Shown here piece by piece: positions 46,142-55,585 of a stretch of DNA of 64,000 nucleotides. The position numbers were made by a program, and so were the translations under genes. This DNA is from an uncultured Gammaproteobacteria bacterium. GTDB taxonomy: Bacteria; Pseudomonadota; Gammaproteobacteria; Arenicellales; Poriferihabitantaceae. The notes beneath the pieces were generated by a model, which did no database searches, was not told the DNA's origin, and saw nothing but the letters and a program-made list of their open reading frames with translations. Every line of letters begins with the position of its first letter. The first letter of the stretch is position 1. Where the stretch lies: NCBI GenBank assembly GCA_947259885.1, contig CAMYNW010000020.1, positions 1-64,000 of the forward strand. Direction: 5' to 3'.

Positions 46142-46747
46142 ATGGACGCGTCAGAAATCCCATCAAAAAAATATATCGAAGAAAAGGAACTGATGCTTGA
46201 CGGATTTCGCTTAGGTAAACAGATTTATGATACCGGATTTCGACCTGACTTTATCGCCGGCATATGGCGCGGCGGGAGCGCAGTGGCAATTGTGGTACAG
46301 GAGTGTCTGCAGTATTTCGGTGTAGAAACTGACCATATCGCAATTCGTACTTCCTACGATGGCATGCAGTCTTATTCAGACATGATCCGCCACGCTAACC
46401 GAATTCGTGTGCACGGGCTCGAATACCTTGTGAACCGCCTCGAAGCGACCCACCGGTTACTGCTGGTAGACGACGTCTACAGCAGCGGACGAAGTGTTGA
46501 GGCGATCCTGCGAAAACTACGGCGCAAGCTACGACAAAACATGCCAGAAACGGTGCGTGTTGCCGCCGCCTGGTACCGGCCCGTAGAAGAGAGGCCACGA
46601 CCGGATTATTTCGTCAATCAGACCGACCAATGGCTGGTATTACCTTATGAGCTTACTGGGTTGAGTCCGGAAGAGATCAGGCGCAACAAACCATGGGTAT
46701 CGCCAATTATCGAATCAATCGAAAAAAAATCCCCGAAATCAGTTTAG
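46142..46747 (+). CDS. Phosphoribosyltransferase family protein, copy 2
   Basis: The protein has 201 residues from ATG 46142. It is clearly related to the divergent copy 1: GIWRGGSAVAIVVQE matches IWRGGAPIGIAVQE, and the PRPP loop reads LLLVDDVYSSGRSVEAI. Here the usual Thr/Asp in the loop (DDVYDTG in copy 1) is DDVYSSG, so the acidic residue before the Thr is replaced by Ser. Both end in an NQTDQW or ETDQW segment. Pairs like this may act together or on different bases. Confidence 0.88.
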   Translation: MDASEIPSKKYIEEKELMLDGFRLGKQIYDTGFRPDFIAGIWRGGSAVAIVVQECLQYFGVETDHIAIRTSYDGMQSYSDMIRHANRIRVHGLEYLVNRLEATHRLLLVDDVYSSGRSVEAILRKLRRKLRQNMPETVRVAAAWYRPVEERPRPDYFVNQTDQWLVLPYELTGLSPEEIRRNKPWVSPIIESIEKKSPKSV

Positions 46748-46761
46748 CTAGTTTTTCGAAA

Positions 46762-46776
46762 ACCAATATTATTGGT
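46762..46776. repeat. Short inverted repeat between convergent genes
   Basis: ACCAATA and TATTGGT flank a single T. It lies between the end of phosphoribosyltransferase copy 2 and the end of the amidase pseudogene. With a one-base centre it is more like a protein-binding palindrome than an RNA hairpin. Confidence 0.3.
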
Positions 46777-46781
46777 AAATA

Positions 46782-47402
46782 TCAGAGATTACCTGCCCAG
46801 ATCGGCGGGCGATAAGTCTGCCAGGGATTCAATCGTTCAATCAAGGCTGACAGTTGCAGTATTCGATGATCCTGCCCGAGGTGTCCGGCAAGCTGCACGG
46901 CACAGGGTATGTGATCATCTTCATTTATGACCGGTACCGACGCCGCACCGCCACTGCTGCCGCCTGTTGTTAAATTTCTGTTCCGGGGATTAAGCGTAGC
47001 GCCCCGAAAAGTCGGCTCACAAACATAGTCCTCGGCGAATTCAGAGGTATTTGATTTGCCTAAAACGATCAAACCGGACCTACGCCACCGTTTAACGATC
47101 TCGCTATCAGGTCGAGGATCAGCATTATCGAAAAATCGACAGGAAAAAGTAGTGGGCATATCGTGGGTAAATACGTTGACATCTTTAATTAAAAACGGAA
47201 CACCTATTAGTGCCCCCGATGATGTCAAGATACTCCTTCGTGCATTTTCATAATTTTTAATGACCACTGCATTTAGCATCGGGTTCAGCGATTCAATGGT
47301 GTTTACTGCTGCTTCGAAAATTTCGCCTATCGTAAAGTCTCCATTTTTGATTCCAGCCGACAGCCCTAGACCATCGAAACTGCTGTAATCAGATTGATTC
47401 AT
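46782..47402 (-). pseudogene. Amidase with a large internal deletion
   Basis: The 206-residue frame joins the first about 155 residues of an amidase-signature enzyme to about 45 residues of its C-terminus. The N-terminal part has GVPFLIKDVNV (catalytic Lys73) and TTGGSSGGAAS (cis-Ser). The C-terminal part is IPCAVQLAGHLGQDHRILQLSALIERL. The normal protein is about 450-500 residues. The missing part contains the nucleophile serine of the GTDxGGSIR motif, so it cannot act as an amidase. The deletion kept the frame open, so a protein may still be made. Confidence 0.88.
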
Positions 47403-47480
47403 TGTATGTATGACCCGAAGAAATTAATGAAGCACATCATGTTGCCGTTCCGCATATCTATCCAAATAATATATCGCTTT

Positions 47481-48359
47481 CTAGTTCTCCGTTTCTACCA
47501 GGGAGGTGATGCATCGTTCGTCGTCACCTGCGTCACACCTGGATTGCAGAATGTCTGCCGCCGTGATGGTTAGTGTGACATCGATACCTTGATTTTCCGA
47601 TGCCTCAATTGCACCTGCCAAATCCTTGAGCATGGTCGCAATTTTTATCGAGACAGGCGACTCCTGATGCGCAGCCATTCGCTTACCAAATATCTGAAAA
47701 GGTAATGAGTCGGCAAATCCTCCTGCAAGCGCCTCCGGTAACAAAGCGGCATCGACGCCGGTGTGCTCAGCTAGACGAATTGCCTCGGCAATAGCGGCAA
47801 TATTGCATCCTACAATGATCTGGTTGCAGAGTTTGGTGGTCTGACCAGCTCCGACGGGGCCCATTCGTGTCACTCTATTAGAAATTGCTGCCAGCAGCGG
47901 CCGTACCGTATCGATTGCGGCCTGATCTCCGCCTGCCATGATGACCAGAGTTCCCTGTTCAGCTCCCGGGACACCGCCAGAAACCGGAGCGTCTACCCAG
48001 GTTGCACCTGATTGACTGTGTACGAGGTCGGCCAATTTCGCGGTCACTCCAGGAGAGATGCTGGAAAGATCCACAATCAATTTTTCAGGAGAAAGCGCTT
48101 CGAGGAAATCTACGTCGGTGGCCACACCCTCCACCGCGTTAGCGTTCGCTAAACAAAATAGGATGACATCCGACTGAGCCGCCACGTCAGCGACCGAACT
48201 GCACTCAATAGCACCTGCGCTCAATACTTCAGCCAGTTTACTCTGTGTGCGATTCCAGACATTGACATCGTAATTCGCCATCAACAGCCTCAGCACCATC
48301 GGGCGCCCCATCAGACCAATCCCAACAAACCCGACTTTGACTCGTTTGTTCTTGTACAT
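47481..48359 (-). CDS. 3-hydroxyisobutyrate dehydrogenase family oxidoreductase
   Basis: The 292-residue protein has the NAD(P) fold GFVGIGLMGRPM, the substrate segment DAPVSGGVPGAEQGTL, and the catalytic Lys in QTTKLCNQIIVG. The family (beta-hydroxyacid dehydrogenases) includes 3-hydroxyisobutyrate, tartronate semialdehyde, gamma-hydroxybutyrate and 2-(hydroxymethyl)glutarate dehydrogenases. It is divergent from the argE-mutase operon with 62 bases between. Its placement next to a cobalamin mutase-like gene favours a branched hydroxyacid substrate, but this is inference. Confidence 0.9.
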   Translation of the reverse strand: MYKNKRVKVGFVGIGLMGRPMVLRLLMANYDVNVWNRTQSKLAEVLSAGAIECSSVADVAAQSDVILFCLANANAVEGVATDVDFLEALSPEKLIVDLSSISPGVTAKLADLVHSQSGATWVDAPVSGGVPGAEQGTLVIMAGGDQAAIDTVRPLLAAISNRVTRMGPVGAGQTTKLCNQIIVGCNIAAIAEAIRLAEHTGVDAALLPEALAGGFADSLPFQIFGKRMAAHQESPVSIKIATMLKDLAGAIEASENQGIDVTLTITAADILQSRCDAGDDERCITSLVETEN

Positions 48360-48421
48360 ATTAAATTGCCAAGTGTGCGATCATTGGATTATAAACGCTT
48401 CTAATCCAGCCCCAGCAGCTT

Positions 48422-49579
48422 ATGTCATTCACTGCCACCGAACAGATACTCGAAAAACTGATCTCTTTTCCAACGGTGAGCCGAGACAGCAATCTCGAGT
48501 TGATTCACTACATTAGAGATCACCTCGAGGCGCTCGAGATTCCGTCCGAACTTATCCTTAATGAAGAAGGAACCAAAGCAAATCTGCATGCAAAGCTCGG
48601 ACCGGAGGATCTGTCCGGAATCATGTTATCCGGACACACCGATGTTGTACCGGTAGATGGCCAGAACTGGAGCGTTGACCCATTCCAGATGTCGCTACAG
48701 AGTGGAAGGCTTTACGGGCGAGGGACAACGGATATGAAGGGTTTTATTGCCAGCGTACTGGCAATGTTGCCAAAAGCGAGCAGCAGAAAGCTCAGCAGAC
48801 CGATACACCTGGCATTTTCTTATGATGAAGAAATCGGTTGTGTCGGGGTACGGCGCATGATCGATATGCTAGAGACAGCTCCGCTACAACCTGCTTTCTG
48901 CATCGTAGGTGAACCAACCCGAATGCAGGTTGCCATCGCCCACAAGGGTAAGACTGCGGCGTCGTGCACTTGCCGCGGCGTTGAGGCGCACTCAGCGCTG
49001 ACGACCCAGGGACTAAATGCCATTTATCTGGCAACCGAGATGATCCAGGCCATTCGCGGTATTCAAGAAAAATTGAAATTGCATAACGAGCATGACCATC
49101 ACTATAGCGTCCCTTACACCACCCTCCATGTCGGGACTATAGAAGGCGGTACCGCACTCAATATTATTCCTAGAGAATGCAGTTTCAAGTTCGAAATTAG
49201 AAATATTCGTAAAAATGATTCGAATGAAATTATCACGCAGATAGAACAAATCGCCCGTGAAATTTCCTCTGACTATCGACAAGAGTTCCCAGAGGTCAAA
49301 ATCAATGTCGAGGTGTTTAACCAGTATCCAGCTCTCGATACCTCCCCAGAAGAGGAGGTGGTTAAACTTGTTCAGGGATTCCTGCAGACCGAGGATTTCA
49401 TCAAACTCGCATTCGGTACTGAGGGTGGTCTGTTCCAGGGAAGGTTAGGGATTCCCACCGTTGTGTGTGGGCCAGGCTCCATGGACCAAGGACATAAGCC
49501 GGACGAGTTTGTTGCACGCGAGCAGCTTCAGCGTTGTGACCGGTTTCTTGGTCAGTTATTGGACCATATCAGCGTCTGA
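48422..49579 (+). CDS. argE: Acetylornithine deacetylase-like M20 metallopeptidase
   Basis: The 385-residue protein has the M20 metal-site motifs: SGHTDVVPVDGQNW (His, Asp), GRGTTDMKGF (bridging Asp), SYDEEIGCVG (catalytic and metal Glu), GEPT (Glu), and a final GHKPDEF (His). It matches the ArgE branch that removes acetyl from N2-acetylornithine. Here it is not with arginine genes but overlaps the cobalamin mutase-like gene by one base (TGATG), so it may act on another N-acyl amino acid in that pathway. The symbol reflects the family only. Confidence 0.88.
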   Translation: MSFTATEQILEKLISFPTVSRDSNLELIHYIRDHLEALEIPSELILNEEGTKANLHAKLGPEDLSGIMLSGHTDVVPVDGQNWSVDPFQMSLQSGRLYGRGTTDMKGFIASVLAMLPKASSRKLSRPIHLAFSYDEEIGCVGVRRMIDMLETAPLQPAFCIVGEPTRMQVAIAHKGKTAASCTCRGVEAHSALTTQGLNAIYLATEMIQAIRGIQEKLKLHNEHDHHYSVPYTTLHVGTIEGGTALNIIPRECSFKFEIRNIRKNDSNEIITQIEQIAREISSDYRQEFPEVKINVEVFNQYPALDTSPEEEVVKLVQGFLQTEDFIKLAFGTEGGLFQGRLGIPTVVCGPGSMDQGHKPDEFVAREQLQRCDRFLGQLLDHISV

Positions 49580-51369
49580 TGAACCTCGCTCGTCGTCACA
49601 TTATTCCGGAAACTGATCTGCCTGAGGGCAGGGAGGTGCTTGAAGCTGGACGTGCGCTGGCGAAAGACTGGCACGTTGGGCCATCGGTCTTTCTGGACTT
49701 CTATCAGGTGAACTGCGAAGCGCAGTATAAGTTGCGATGCATGGATAGTGGGCGAATTATGCAACACGCACATATGGGATTCCGCGACAAGAAAAAGAGC
49801 GTTCGGGCATTTGAAGAAATATATGAGTCGACAGAGAAACAAGGAGTGCGTGTGGATCGCTTCGGGCTCTGTCTCGACTGGTCAATGGGCTTTCCACGCG
49901 CCATGCGTGATAGTCAGTTGCGCGGCACCGGCCTGATTCTGGATGGACCGGAAGACTTTTGCGAAATTGCTAATGCCGCGCCGGCTGCGACCCATTTTGG
50001 CGATTTCGTCCTGGGCTTTCCCGGCGCATTGGAAAATACACAGGCGGCGCTGGCGGCCGGCAGCACAGTAATAGGGAATCTTGGACAGTACTTCACATTT
50101 CGACTGCCGGACTGGAATGACGATATTGCCGCAACCAACTCGACGCTGCAGGCCATTGGGCTGATTGCCGCGCAGCCGGTCAAGGTGCTTGTGCACTCGA
50201 ATCTTGATGATGGATTTGCAGCAGTTTTCGAAGATCTCGCGTCCGCATTGGGTGCAGCCATGCTGGAACGCTATATTATTGAGGACTTGTGCGGTGCCCG
50301 CATCACGCACTGCTTTGGGCATCATTATTCGACGCCGCTCACGCGTCTAAGCTTTCAGCGCGCGCTCTCCACAGTAAGTCCCAATCCCGGTAGCATGATT
50401 TATGGTAATACCACTAGTTATCGTGGCAATGACGCTGAGAACTACGCCAGTCTAGGCGCTTACTTATTGCTCGACATTGTTGGTCAAATAACCTGTCCGA
50501 GTGGACATGCAATCAATCCTGTACCCGTCACTGAAAACCGCCGTATTCCGGAAATAGACGAAATTGTCGATGCGCAGCTGTTTGCGGGTCAACTCACCGC
50601 TAGCGGAATGGACTACCTACCGATTTATAACGACGCAGAAGTTGAACAATTAGCAAACAAGCTGGTAACCAAAGGAAAGGATTTCTACAACGCGACTTTG
50701 ACTGGCTTCAAAGAAGAAGGCTACGATATTTTGGACCCTTTCGAAATGATGCTGGCGATGCGCCGTATTGGATGCAGGGAACTGGAACGCCGCTTTGGAC
50801 AAGGTCGCTGGGACGACGAATCTCATCGCCGCGTTGCTATTTTCCAATCGGATACGGTGAAAGAGATCGAGCAATTGGTGGCTAAAAATCTGCAGGCCAT
50901 CGAACCGGAAGATAGAAATATCCTAAATGATTCGGATATAAAAGTGGTGGTCGCGACGACCGACGTACACGAACACAGCAAAATGCTGATCGAAGGATTG
51001 TTTCGTGAACTGAATATTGATGTATTGGATGGCGGTGTATCAGCCGACACTATTGACCTCGCCAGACTCGCGGAACAAGAAACGGCCGACGCGATTGCCC
51101 TCAGCACCTATAACGGTGTTGCGCTGACCTATTTCAGCCGACTGCGAGATCAGCTGCTAGAGATGGGAATACCCGTACCCATTCTAATCGGTGGCCAGCT
51201 CAACGAGATCCCTGAAGAATCCACTAACTCTCTGCCCATTGATGTCGAGGATAAACTTAAGAAAGAGGGCGCCTTCGTCTGCTGCGGTATTTTAGATGCG
51301 ATTCCAATACTGGTAAATCTGTCCAGAGAAAAGGATGCAGAGAATTCTCGCAGATCAGCAACGCTCTGA
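49579..51369 (+). CDS. Single-chain cobalamin-dependent mutase-like protein
   Basis: The 596-residue protein has a large N-terminal part (about residues 1-430) that looks like the TIM barrel of glutamate-mutase-type enzymes (RFGLCLDWSMG, HFGDFVLGFPGALENT, GNLGQYFTFRLPDW, YGNTTSYRGNDAENYAS). A helical linker and a C-terminal B12-binding domain (about 455-590) follow. The B12 motif reads D462-V-H464-E-H-S467: Asp and the cobalt-ligand His are kept, but the usual Gly is Ser. Later LST and IGGQ fit the same fold. It is coupled to argE. Function is unproven; a carbon-skeleton rearrangement is likely. Confidence 0.8.
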   Translation: MNLARRHIIPETDLPEGREVLEAGRALAKDWHVGPSVFLDFYQVNCEAQYKLRCMDSGRIMQHAHMGFRDKKKSVRAFEEIYESTEKQGVRVDRFGLCLDWSMGFPRAMRDSQLRGTGLILDGPEDFCEIANAAPAATHFGDFVLGFPGALENTQAALAAGSTVIGNLGQYFTFRLPDWNDDIAATNSTLQAIGLIAAQPVKVLVHSNLDDGFAAVFEDLASALGAAMLERYIIEDLCGARITHCFGHHYSTPLTRLSFQRALSTVSPNPGSMIYGNTTSYRGNDAENYASLGAYLLLDIVGQITCPSGHAINPVPVTENRRIPEIDEIVDAQLFAGQLTASGMDYLPIYNDAEVEQLANKLVTKGKDFYNATLTGFKEEGYDILDPFEMMLAMRRIGCRELERRFGQGRWDDESHRRVAIFQSDTVKEIEQLVAKNLQAIEPEDRNILNDSDIKVVVATTDVHEHSKMLIEGLFRELNIDVLDGGVSADTIDLARLAEQETADAIALSTYNGVALTYFSRLRDQLLEMGIPVPILIGGQLNEIPEESTNSLPIDVEDKLKKEGAFVCCGILDAIPILVNLSREKDAENSRRSATL

Positions 51370-51399
51370 TTAACATAACATAATTAACAAGCCAAAAAA

Positions 51400-52173
51400 A
51401 TGACTCAATCAATCGGCTTCCTAGGAACTGGTCGCATTGCAGAACCAATGATTCGTTCTTTGTCGAGACGATTTCCGAATTTCACAATTCTTGTATCCAC
51501 GCGAAGTCATGAAATTTCTAGCCGGGTGCAAACTCTTAACAATGTGTCCGCTTCGCCTAATCAATATATTCTCGAACAGTGCGAGATTGTATTCATCTGT
51601 CTGCTTGCAGATGTCGCTCGCAAAGTCCTGCCACAATTAATGTTTGAGTCTGCACAGAAGATCATTTCGGTCATGGCAGACATCAGTCTCGAGGAGATTT
51701 CCAGTCTGATAGCGCCGGCCTCCAATCCATGTGTCACCATACCGTTACCGTTTATTGAGCAGGGCGGTTGCCCGTTACCGGTCTATCCCGAAAGTCCAAC
51801 CCTTGAAACGCTGTTTGGAGACGAAAACGATGTCATCACACTGTCTTCGGAAAATGCTATCCCACCACACTTCGCCGCTACCGCGATACTTTCCTCCAGC
51901 ATGAAACAGCTGGACGTTGTGGCACACTGGCTAGGGGAGCATGCCGGAAGCCAGAGGGATGGTGAGCGCTATGTGGCGAATCTTGTTTCCGGCTATCTTG
52001 GCGCCATGCCGAAGGATGGTGCGGACAGGTTTAAACAAGCCATGCAAGATCTGTCAACCGAAGGGGGATTGAATAATCAACTCAGACAGCACATTACGGA
52101 ATCTGGTCATTATGAGACCTTGAGAAATGGGCTCGACGAACTGCATCGTCGACTTAAGGTTGCTACTGGCTAA
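51400..52173 (+). CDS. Pyrroline-5-carboxylate reductase-like protein
   Basis: The 257-residue protein opens with the NAD(P) motif IGFLGTGRIAEPMI and follows the P5C reductase layout: Rossmann domain to about residue 150, then a helical dimerisation part (SGYLGAMPKDG...). It begins 30 bases after the mutase stop and is probably in the same operon. Canonical ProC residues in the C-terminal domain are not obvious, so it may reduce another cyclic imine or a keto acid. Confidence 0.78.
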   Translation: MTQSIGFLGTGRIAEPMIRSLSRRFPNFTILVSTRSHEISSRVQTLNNVSASPNQYILEQCEIVFICLLADVARKVLPQLMFESAQKIISVMADISLEEISSLIAPASNPCVTIPLPFIEQGGCPLPVYPESPTLETLFGDENDVITLSSENAIPPHFAATAILSSSMKQLDVVAHWLGEHAGSQRDGERYVANLVSGYLGAMPKDGADRFKQAMQDLSTEGGLNNQLRQHITESGHYETLRNGLDELHRRLKVATG

Positions 52174-52217
52174 AGTAGCCTACCGGCCCGACGTTTAATC
52201 TGGAATATCGATACCCT

Positions 52218-53162
52218 TCAGCTGCTAGAAGAAGTCCGCCGTAGCTCAGGGTGCAGGCTCTTCCCAAGAATATGTTCGCTGCCACTGATTACGTGCGCGC
52301 TTGTGGTCACCAGATATGGATCTGGTTGTTTGACAACATCCGTATCTTTACCGTCATAGGGAAGGGTAGATAAGAAATGCCGCATGCAGTTTAACCTCGC
52401 GCGTTTTTTGTCGTCCGACTTAATAATCGTCCAGGGCGCGTCCGCGGTATCGGTGTAGAAAAACATGGCTTCTTTGGCTTCCGTGTAGTCATCCCACTTA
52501 TCCAGCGACGCTTTATCGATAGGCGACAGCTTCCACTGCTTCAAAGGGTCATTGTTACGGGATTCGAATCGCCTTCTCTGCTCCTGCCGCGTGACTGAAA
52601 ACCAGTATTTGTAAAGTTTGACGCCTGAACGTGTCAGCATCCGTTCAATTTCGGGACACTGACGCATAAATTCGAGATAGTCACCTGGATCACAAAAACC
52701 CATTACTCGCTCGACACCCGCCCGGTTGTACCAGGAGCGATCAAACATCACAATTTCACCAGCAGAGGGCAGATGATTGAAATAACGCTGAAAATACCAT
52801 TGGCTCTGCTCCGCCTCGGTCGGTTTCTCCAATGCAATCACCCTTGCGCCACGAGGATTCAGATGCTCCATGAACCGCTTAATAGTACCTCCTTTGCCGG
52901 CTGCGTCCCGCCCCTCAAACAGAACCATGATTTTCTGGCCAGTATCCTTAACCCACTTCTGCACCTTAAGGAGTTCAACCTGTAGTTCCGCTTTCTGGCG
53001 CTCATACTCCGATTTCGCGATCTTCTTCTTATAGGGATATTCACCGTTTTCAAAGCGCCGTCTGACCTCCGACGAATCTTGGTCCGAAGGCTGCTGGCTT
53101 TCAGAATCGCTGCGGTTAGATTTTATGCTTGAAGTAGCTTCTGAAGCAGTTTTGTGACTCAT
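52218..53162 (-). CDS. ppk2: Polyphosphate kinase 2
   Basis: The 314-residue protein has the Walker A-like FEGRDAAGKGGTIKRF, the lid DRSWYNRAGVERVMGFC and the segments VTRQEQRRRFESR and DAPWTIIKSDDKKRARLN. This is the single-domain class I PPK2 pattern. It uses polyphosphate to phosphorylate nucleoside diphosphates (or the reverse) in the cytoplasm. The first about 50 residues are Ser/Gln/Glu-rich and probably disordered. No ppk1 or ppx is nearby; it is convergent with the P5CR-like gene. Confidence 0.94.
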   Translation of the reverse strand: MSHKTASEATSSIKSNRSDSESQQPSDQDSSEVRRRFENGEYPYKKKIAKSEYERQKAELQVELLKVQKWVKDTGQKIMVLFEGRDAAGKGGTIKRFMEHLNPRGARVIALEKPTEAEQSQWYFQRYFNHLPSAGEIVMFDRSWYNRAGVERVMGFCDPGDYLEFMRQCPEIERMLTRSGVKLYKYWFSVTRQEQRRRFESRNNDPLKQWKLSPIDKASLDKWDDYTEAKEAMFFYTDTADAPWTIIKSDDKKRARLNCMRHFLSTLPYDGKDTDVVKQPDPYLVTTSAHVISGSEHILGKSLHPELRRTSSSS

Positions 53163-53278
53163 GTTTTCGACTCGTTTGAAATAAACATTAACAGCGGGAT
53201 TTTGTTAGAGGAAACAGATTAATGACTTGACCCCTGTCAATTTTTTCAAGCTTTAGCCGATATCCCAATTATCCCATA

Positions 53279-53905
53279 CTACCCATTCAAATCATTCTCT
53301 TTACTAACTCTTAGGGAACGAAACGAAAGGCTTATTCTTGGACCCCGACCGCTTTGTTTTGGGATGCCGTGCTGCCATTCGGATTGAAGCTCATCACTCA
53401 TGTAAAACACCGAACCCGGTTCCAGTGGATATACGTATCGTAAAGTTGGCGCACTGATATACCTCAAGACCATCTCCCTCATTGTGCCTAGAGAAAAAAT
53501 CGCCACCCCTGTGTGATCTTTCATTTCCGTGTCCTGATCAGAATGAAAACTGATGTAATGCTCACCGTCGGGATAATAGTTCACCAGACAATTATTCGGA
53601 CGGAAATCAAACTGTCGAAACACAACATCACAAAATGGATTAATAAACGCTGGTAATTCCCTGTTTATTGTAGTTTCTGAACGATAATTATAGGACTCGC
53701 CGAATGTCACCGTGCGCCGTGACTTAAACCTGCAATTCCAGTCCACCCGATCACGTAAATACGTGAAATACGTCTCATGATCCGGTATTTGATTGGCGAG
53801 ATATCTTATTTCTGGACGCGGAAGGCTGTTTTCCTCCGCACCGGCAAACAGATCTCGCTGAGTTGGATTCAACATGGTGATGAACGTTGAGTTAACCTGT
53901 GTCAT
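53279..53905 (-). CDS. alkB: AlkB-type 2-oxoglutarate dioxygenase
   Basis: The 208-residue protein has the iron site HSDQD (His and Asp) with the third ligand His in SEWQHGIPKQ, and the oxoglutarate Arg pair in RISLSFRSLR. NYYPDGEHYISFH is typical of the AlkB/ALKBH2-like group. It repairs 1-methyladenine and 3-methylcytosine by oxidative demethylation. No ada gene is adjacent. A truncated alkD-like gene lies five kilobases away, so part of the alkylation repair set here has decayed. Confidence 0.93.
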   Translation of the reverse strand: MTQVNSTFITMLNPTQRDLFAGAEENSLPRPEIRYLANQIPDHETYFTYLRDRVDWNCRFKSRRTVTFGESYNYRSETTINRELPAFINPFCDVVFRQFDFRPNNCLVNYYPDGEHYISFHSDQDTEMKDHTGVAIFSLGTMREMVLRYISAPTLRYVYPLEPGSVFYMSDELQSEWQHGIPKQSGRGPRISLSFRSLRVSKENDLNG

Positions 53906-54087
53906 TATACCGCCGAGAAATTCTGAGGAGATTGCACCGATCGGATTTCAACGGTGATGAATTTTACTGCTGTTTTTTTAAGTTTCTGCTTCAAAATTAC
54001 GGATTCGTTATTCAAAAAATAGTAATTTATCGGCGTACTACATCGCAGATAGCGTAAACCCCTAAATAAACATAACCAGGACCTGGC

Positions 54088-55548
54088 ATGATCAGAACCG
54101 GCTTACAGTATCGTGAATCCCTGCGAGACGGCAGGGAAGTGTATATGGATGGCGAACGTGTAGCGGATATTACCGCGCACCCCAAATTCAAGCCATTGAT
54201 TGATATTCGGGCGCGCATCTATGACATGCAGCACGAAACGGATAAACAGGACTTGATGACTTTTGAGCAAGATGGAGAGCGCTTTCCTATTGGCAATCAA
54301 ATTCCACGCACTCAGGAGCACTGGCAGGCGAAGCGCAAAGCGGTCGATACCCTGATGAAAGATATCGGTGGGGTGGTGACCCGGGTCGGTGATGAAACTG
54401 TTGGAGAAATGTGGTCACTGGCGGACGGGGCCGATATTCTCAACGAGATCGATCCTCGATTTGCCAAGAATATCAACACCCACATTCGCTTGGCCGTGGA
54501 GAACGATCCATTTCACGTCTCGGCAAATACCGACCCCAAGGGCGACCGGTCATTGAAGCCTCAGGAGCAGGACCCGGATATGCTGACGCATGTGGTTAAG
54601 GAAACCGACGAGGGCATCATTATTCGTGGCGCCAAGTACGAGACCGCGGCCGCCTATTCAAACCAGGCTTTTCTAAAGCCGACCATTGCGAACTGGGGCG
54701 ACGCTTCTATCTCAGACTACGCCTTAGGCTGCATCGTTAAAATGAATGCTCCCGGTGTCAAACACATCTGCCGGGCTGGCTTTCAGAGAGATGGTCTGGA
54801 GGATGACTATCCTCTTTCGAACAGGTTCGACGAAGTTGATACCATCATGATACTGGACAATGTGCTGATTCCCTGGGAGGACGTTTTGTTTTATCAGCAC
54901 ACAAGAGCGGCCGCATTTATTCGCACCACACTGCACCGCTATTCAGCAATGCCATTTGTGCAACGACTGATCACCTATGCGGATATGATGATCGGCGCGG
55001 CGCTTTGGAACGTCAAACAGACCGGCCTCGAAAAACAGCCGGCTGTACAGGAGAAACTGGCACAGCTCGCGGTTTACCGAGAAGGTATCAACGCACATCT
55101 TACCGCCGCGATTGCGATGGGCGAGAAAAGCCCCGGTGGATTTCTGATGCCAAACCAGTCCCTGCTGATGACCGGTCGGGTACATGCCTGCTCCAATCTG
55201 CCAGCGATGATGCATATCGCGAGAGAGCTATGCGGCGGCCAGATCTGCGTGACCCCGGACATTGATTCTTTCCGAGGCAAAGAAACCGGAAAGTGGCTGG
55301 ATAAGTATTACACCATCAACGAACGATGGAAGGCGGATGATCGCCGAAAACTATTGTCCTTTGCCCGCGATCTCCTGAATTCCGGTTACGCCGGTCATCG
55401 TCTGACATTTCATCTGTTTGCGCAATCGCCCCCATTCGCGCACCTGGCTGCGGTGTATCGCAATTTTGGCTGGGATGGACCATTGGATTTCGTCAAACAC
55501 GCGGCGGGCATGTCCGACAACATCTATGGCGAAAAAACTGACGGATAA
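54088..55548 (+). CDS. HpaB-type flavin-dependent monooxygenase, large component
   Basis: The 486-residue protein matches the 4-hydroxyphenylacetate 3-hydroxylase (HpaB) family: TGLQYRESLRDGREVYMDGERV, a long N-terminal domain, and a C-terminal region with HIARELCGGQICVTPD. The Cys and His ligands of the related 4-hydroxybutyryl-CoA dehydratase are not seen, so an oxygenase using FADH2 is more likely. No HpaC-type flavin reductase gene is in the window. DUF1028 and RidA genes lie just downstream on the other strand, which hints at an N-containing aromatic substrate. Confidence 0.9.
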   Translation: MIRTGLQYRESLRDGREVYMDGERVADITAHPKFKPLIDIRARIYDMQHETDKQDLMTFEQDGERFPIGNQIPRTQEHWQAKRKAVDTLMKDIGGVVTRVGDETVGEMWSLADGADILNEIDPRFAKNINTHIRLAVENDPFHVSANTDPKGDRSLKPQEQDPDMLTHVVKETDEGIIIRGAKYETAAAYSNQAFLKPTIANWGDASISDYALGCIVKMNAPGVKHICRAGFQRDGLEDDYPLSNRFDEVDTIMILDNVLIPWEDVLFYQHTRAAAFIRTTLHRYSAMPFVQRLITYADMMIGAALWNVKQTGLEKQPAVQEKLAQLAVYREGINAHLTAAIAMGEKSPGGFLMPNQSLLMTGRVHACSNLPAMMHIARELCGGQICVTPDIDSFRGKETGKWLDKYYTINERWKADDRRKLLSFARDLLNSGYAGHRLTFHLFAQSPPFAHLAAVYRNFGWDGPLDFVKHAAGMSDNIYGEKTDG

Positions 55549-55585
55549 ATCCAACAGACAGTTCTGTCGGCACGGTGCGCTCGGA

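Noticed and set aside
54088..55548. 4-hydroxybutyryl-CoA dehydratase
   Set aside because: The family's cysteine and histidine cluster ligands are not visible at the expected places.
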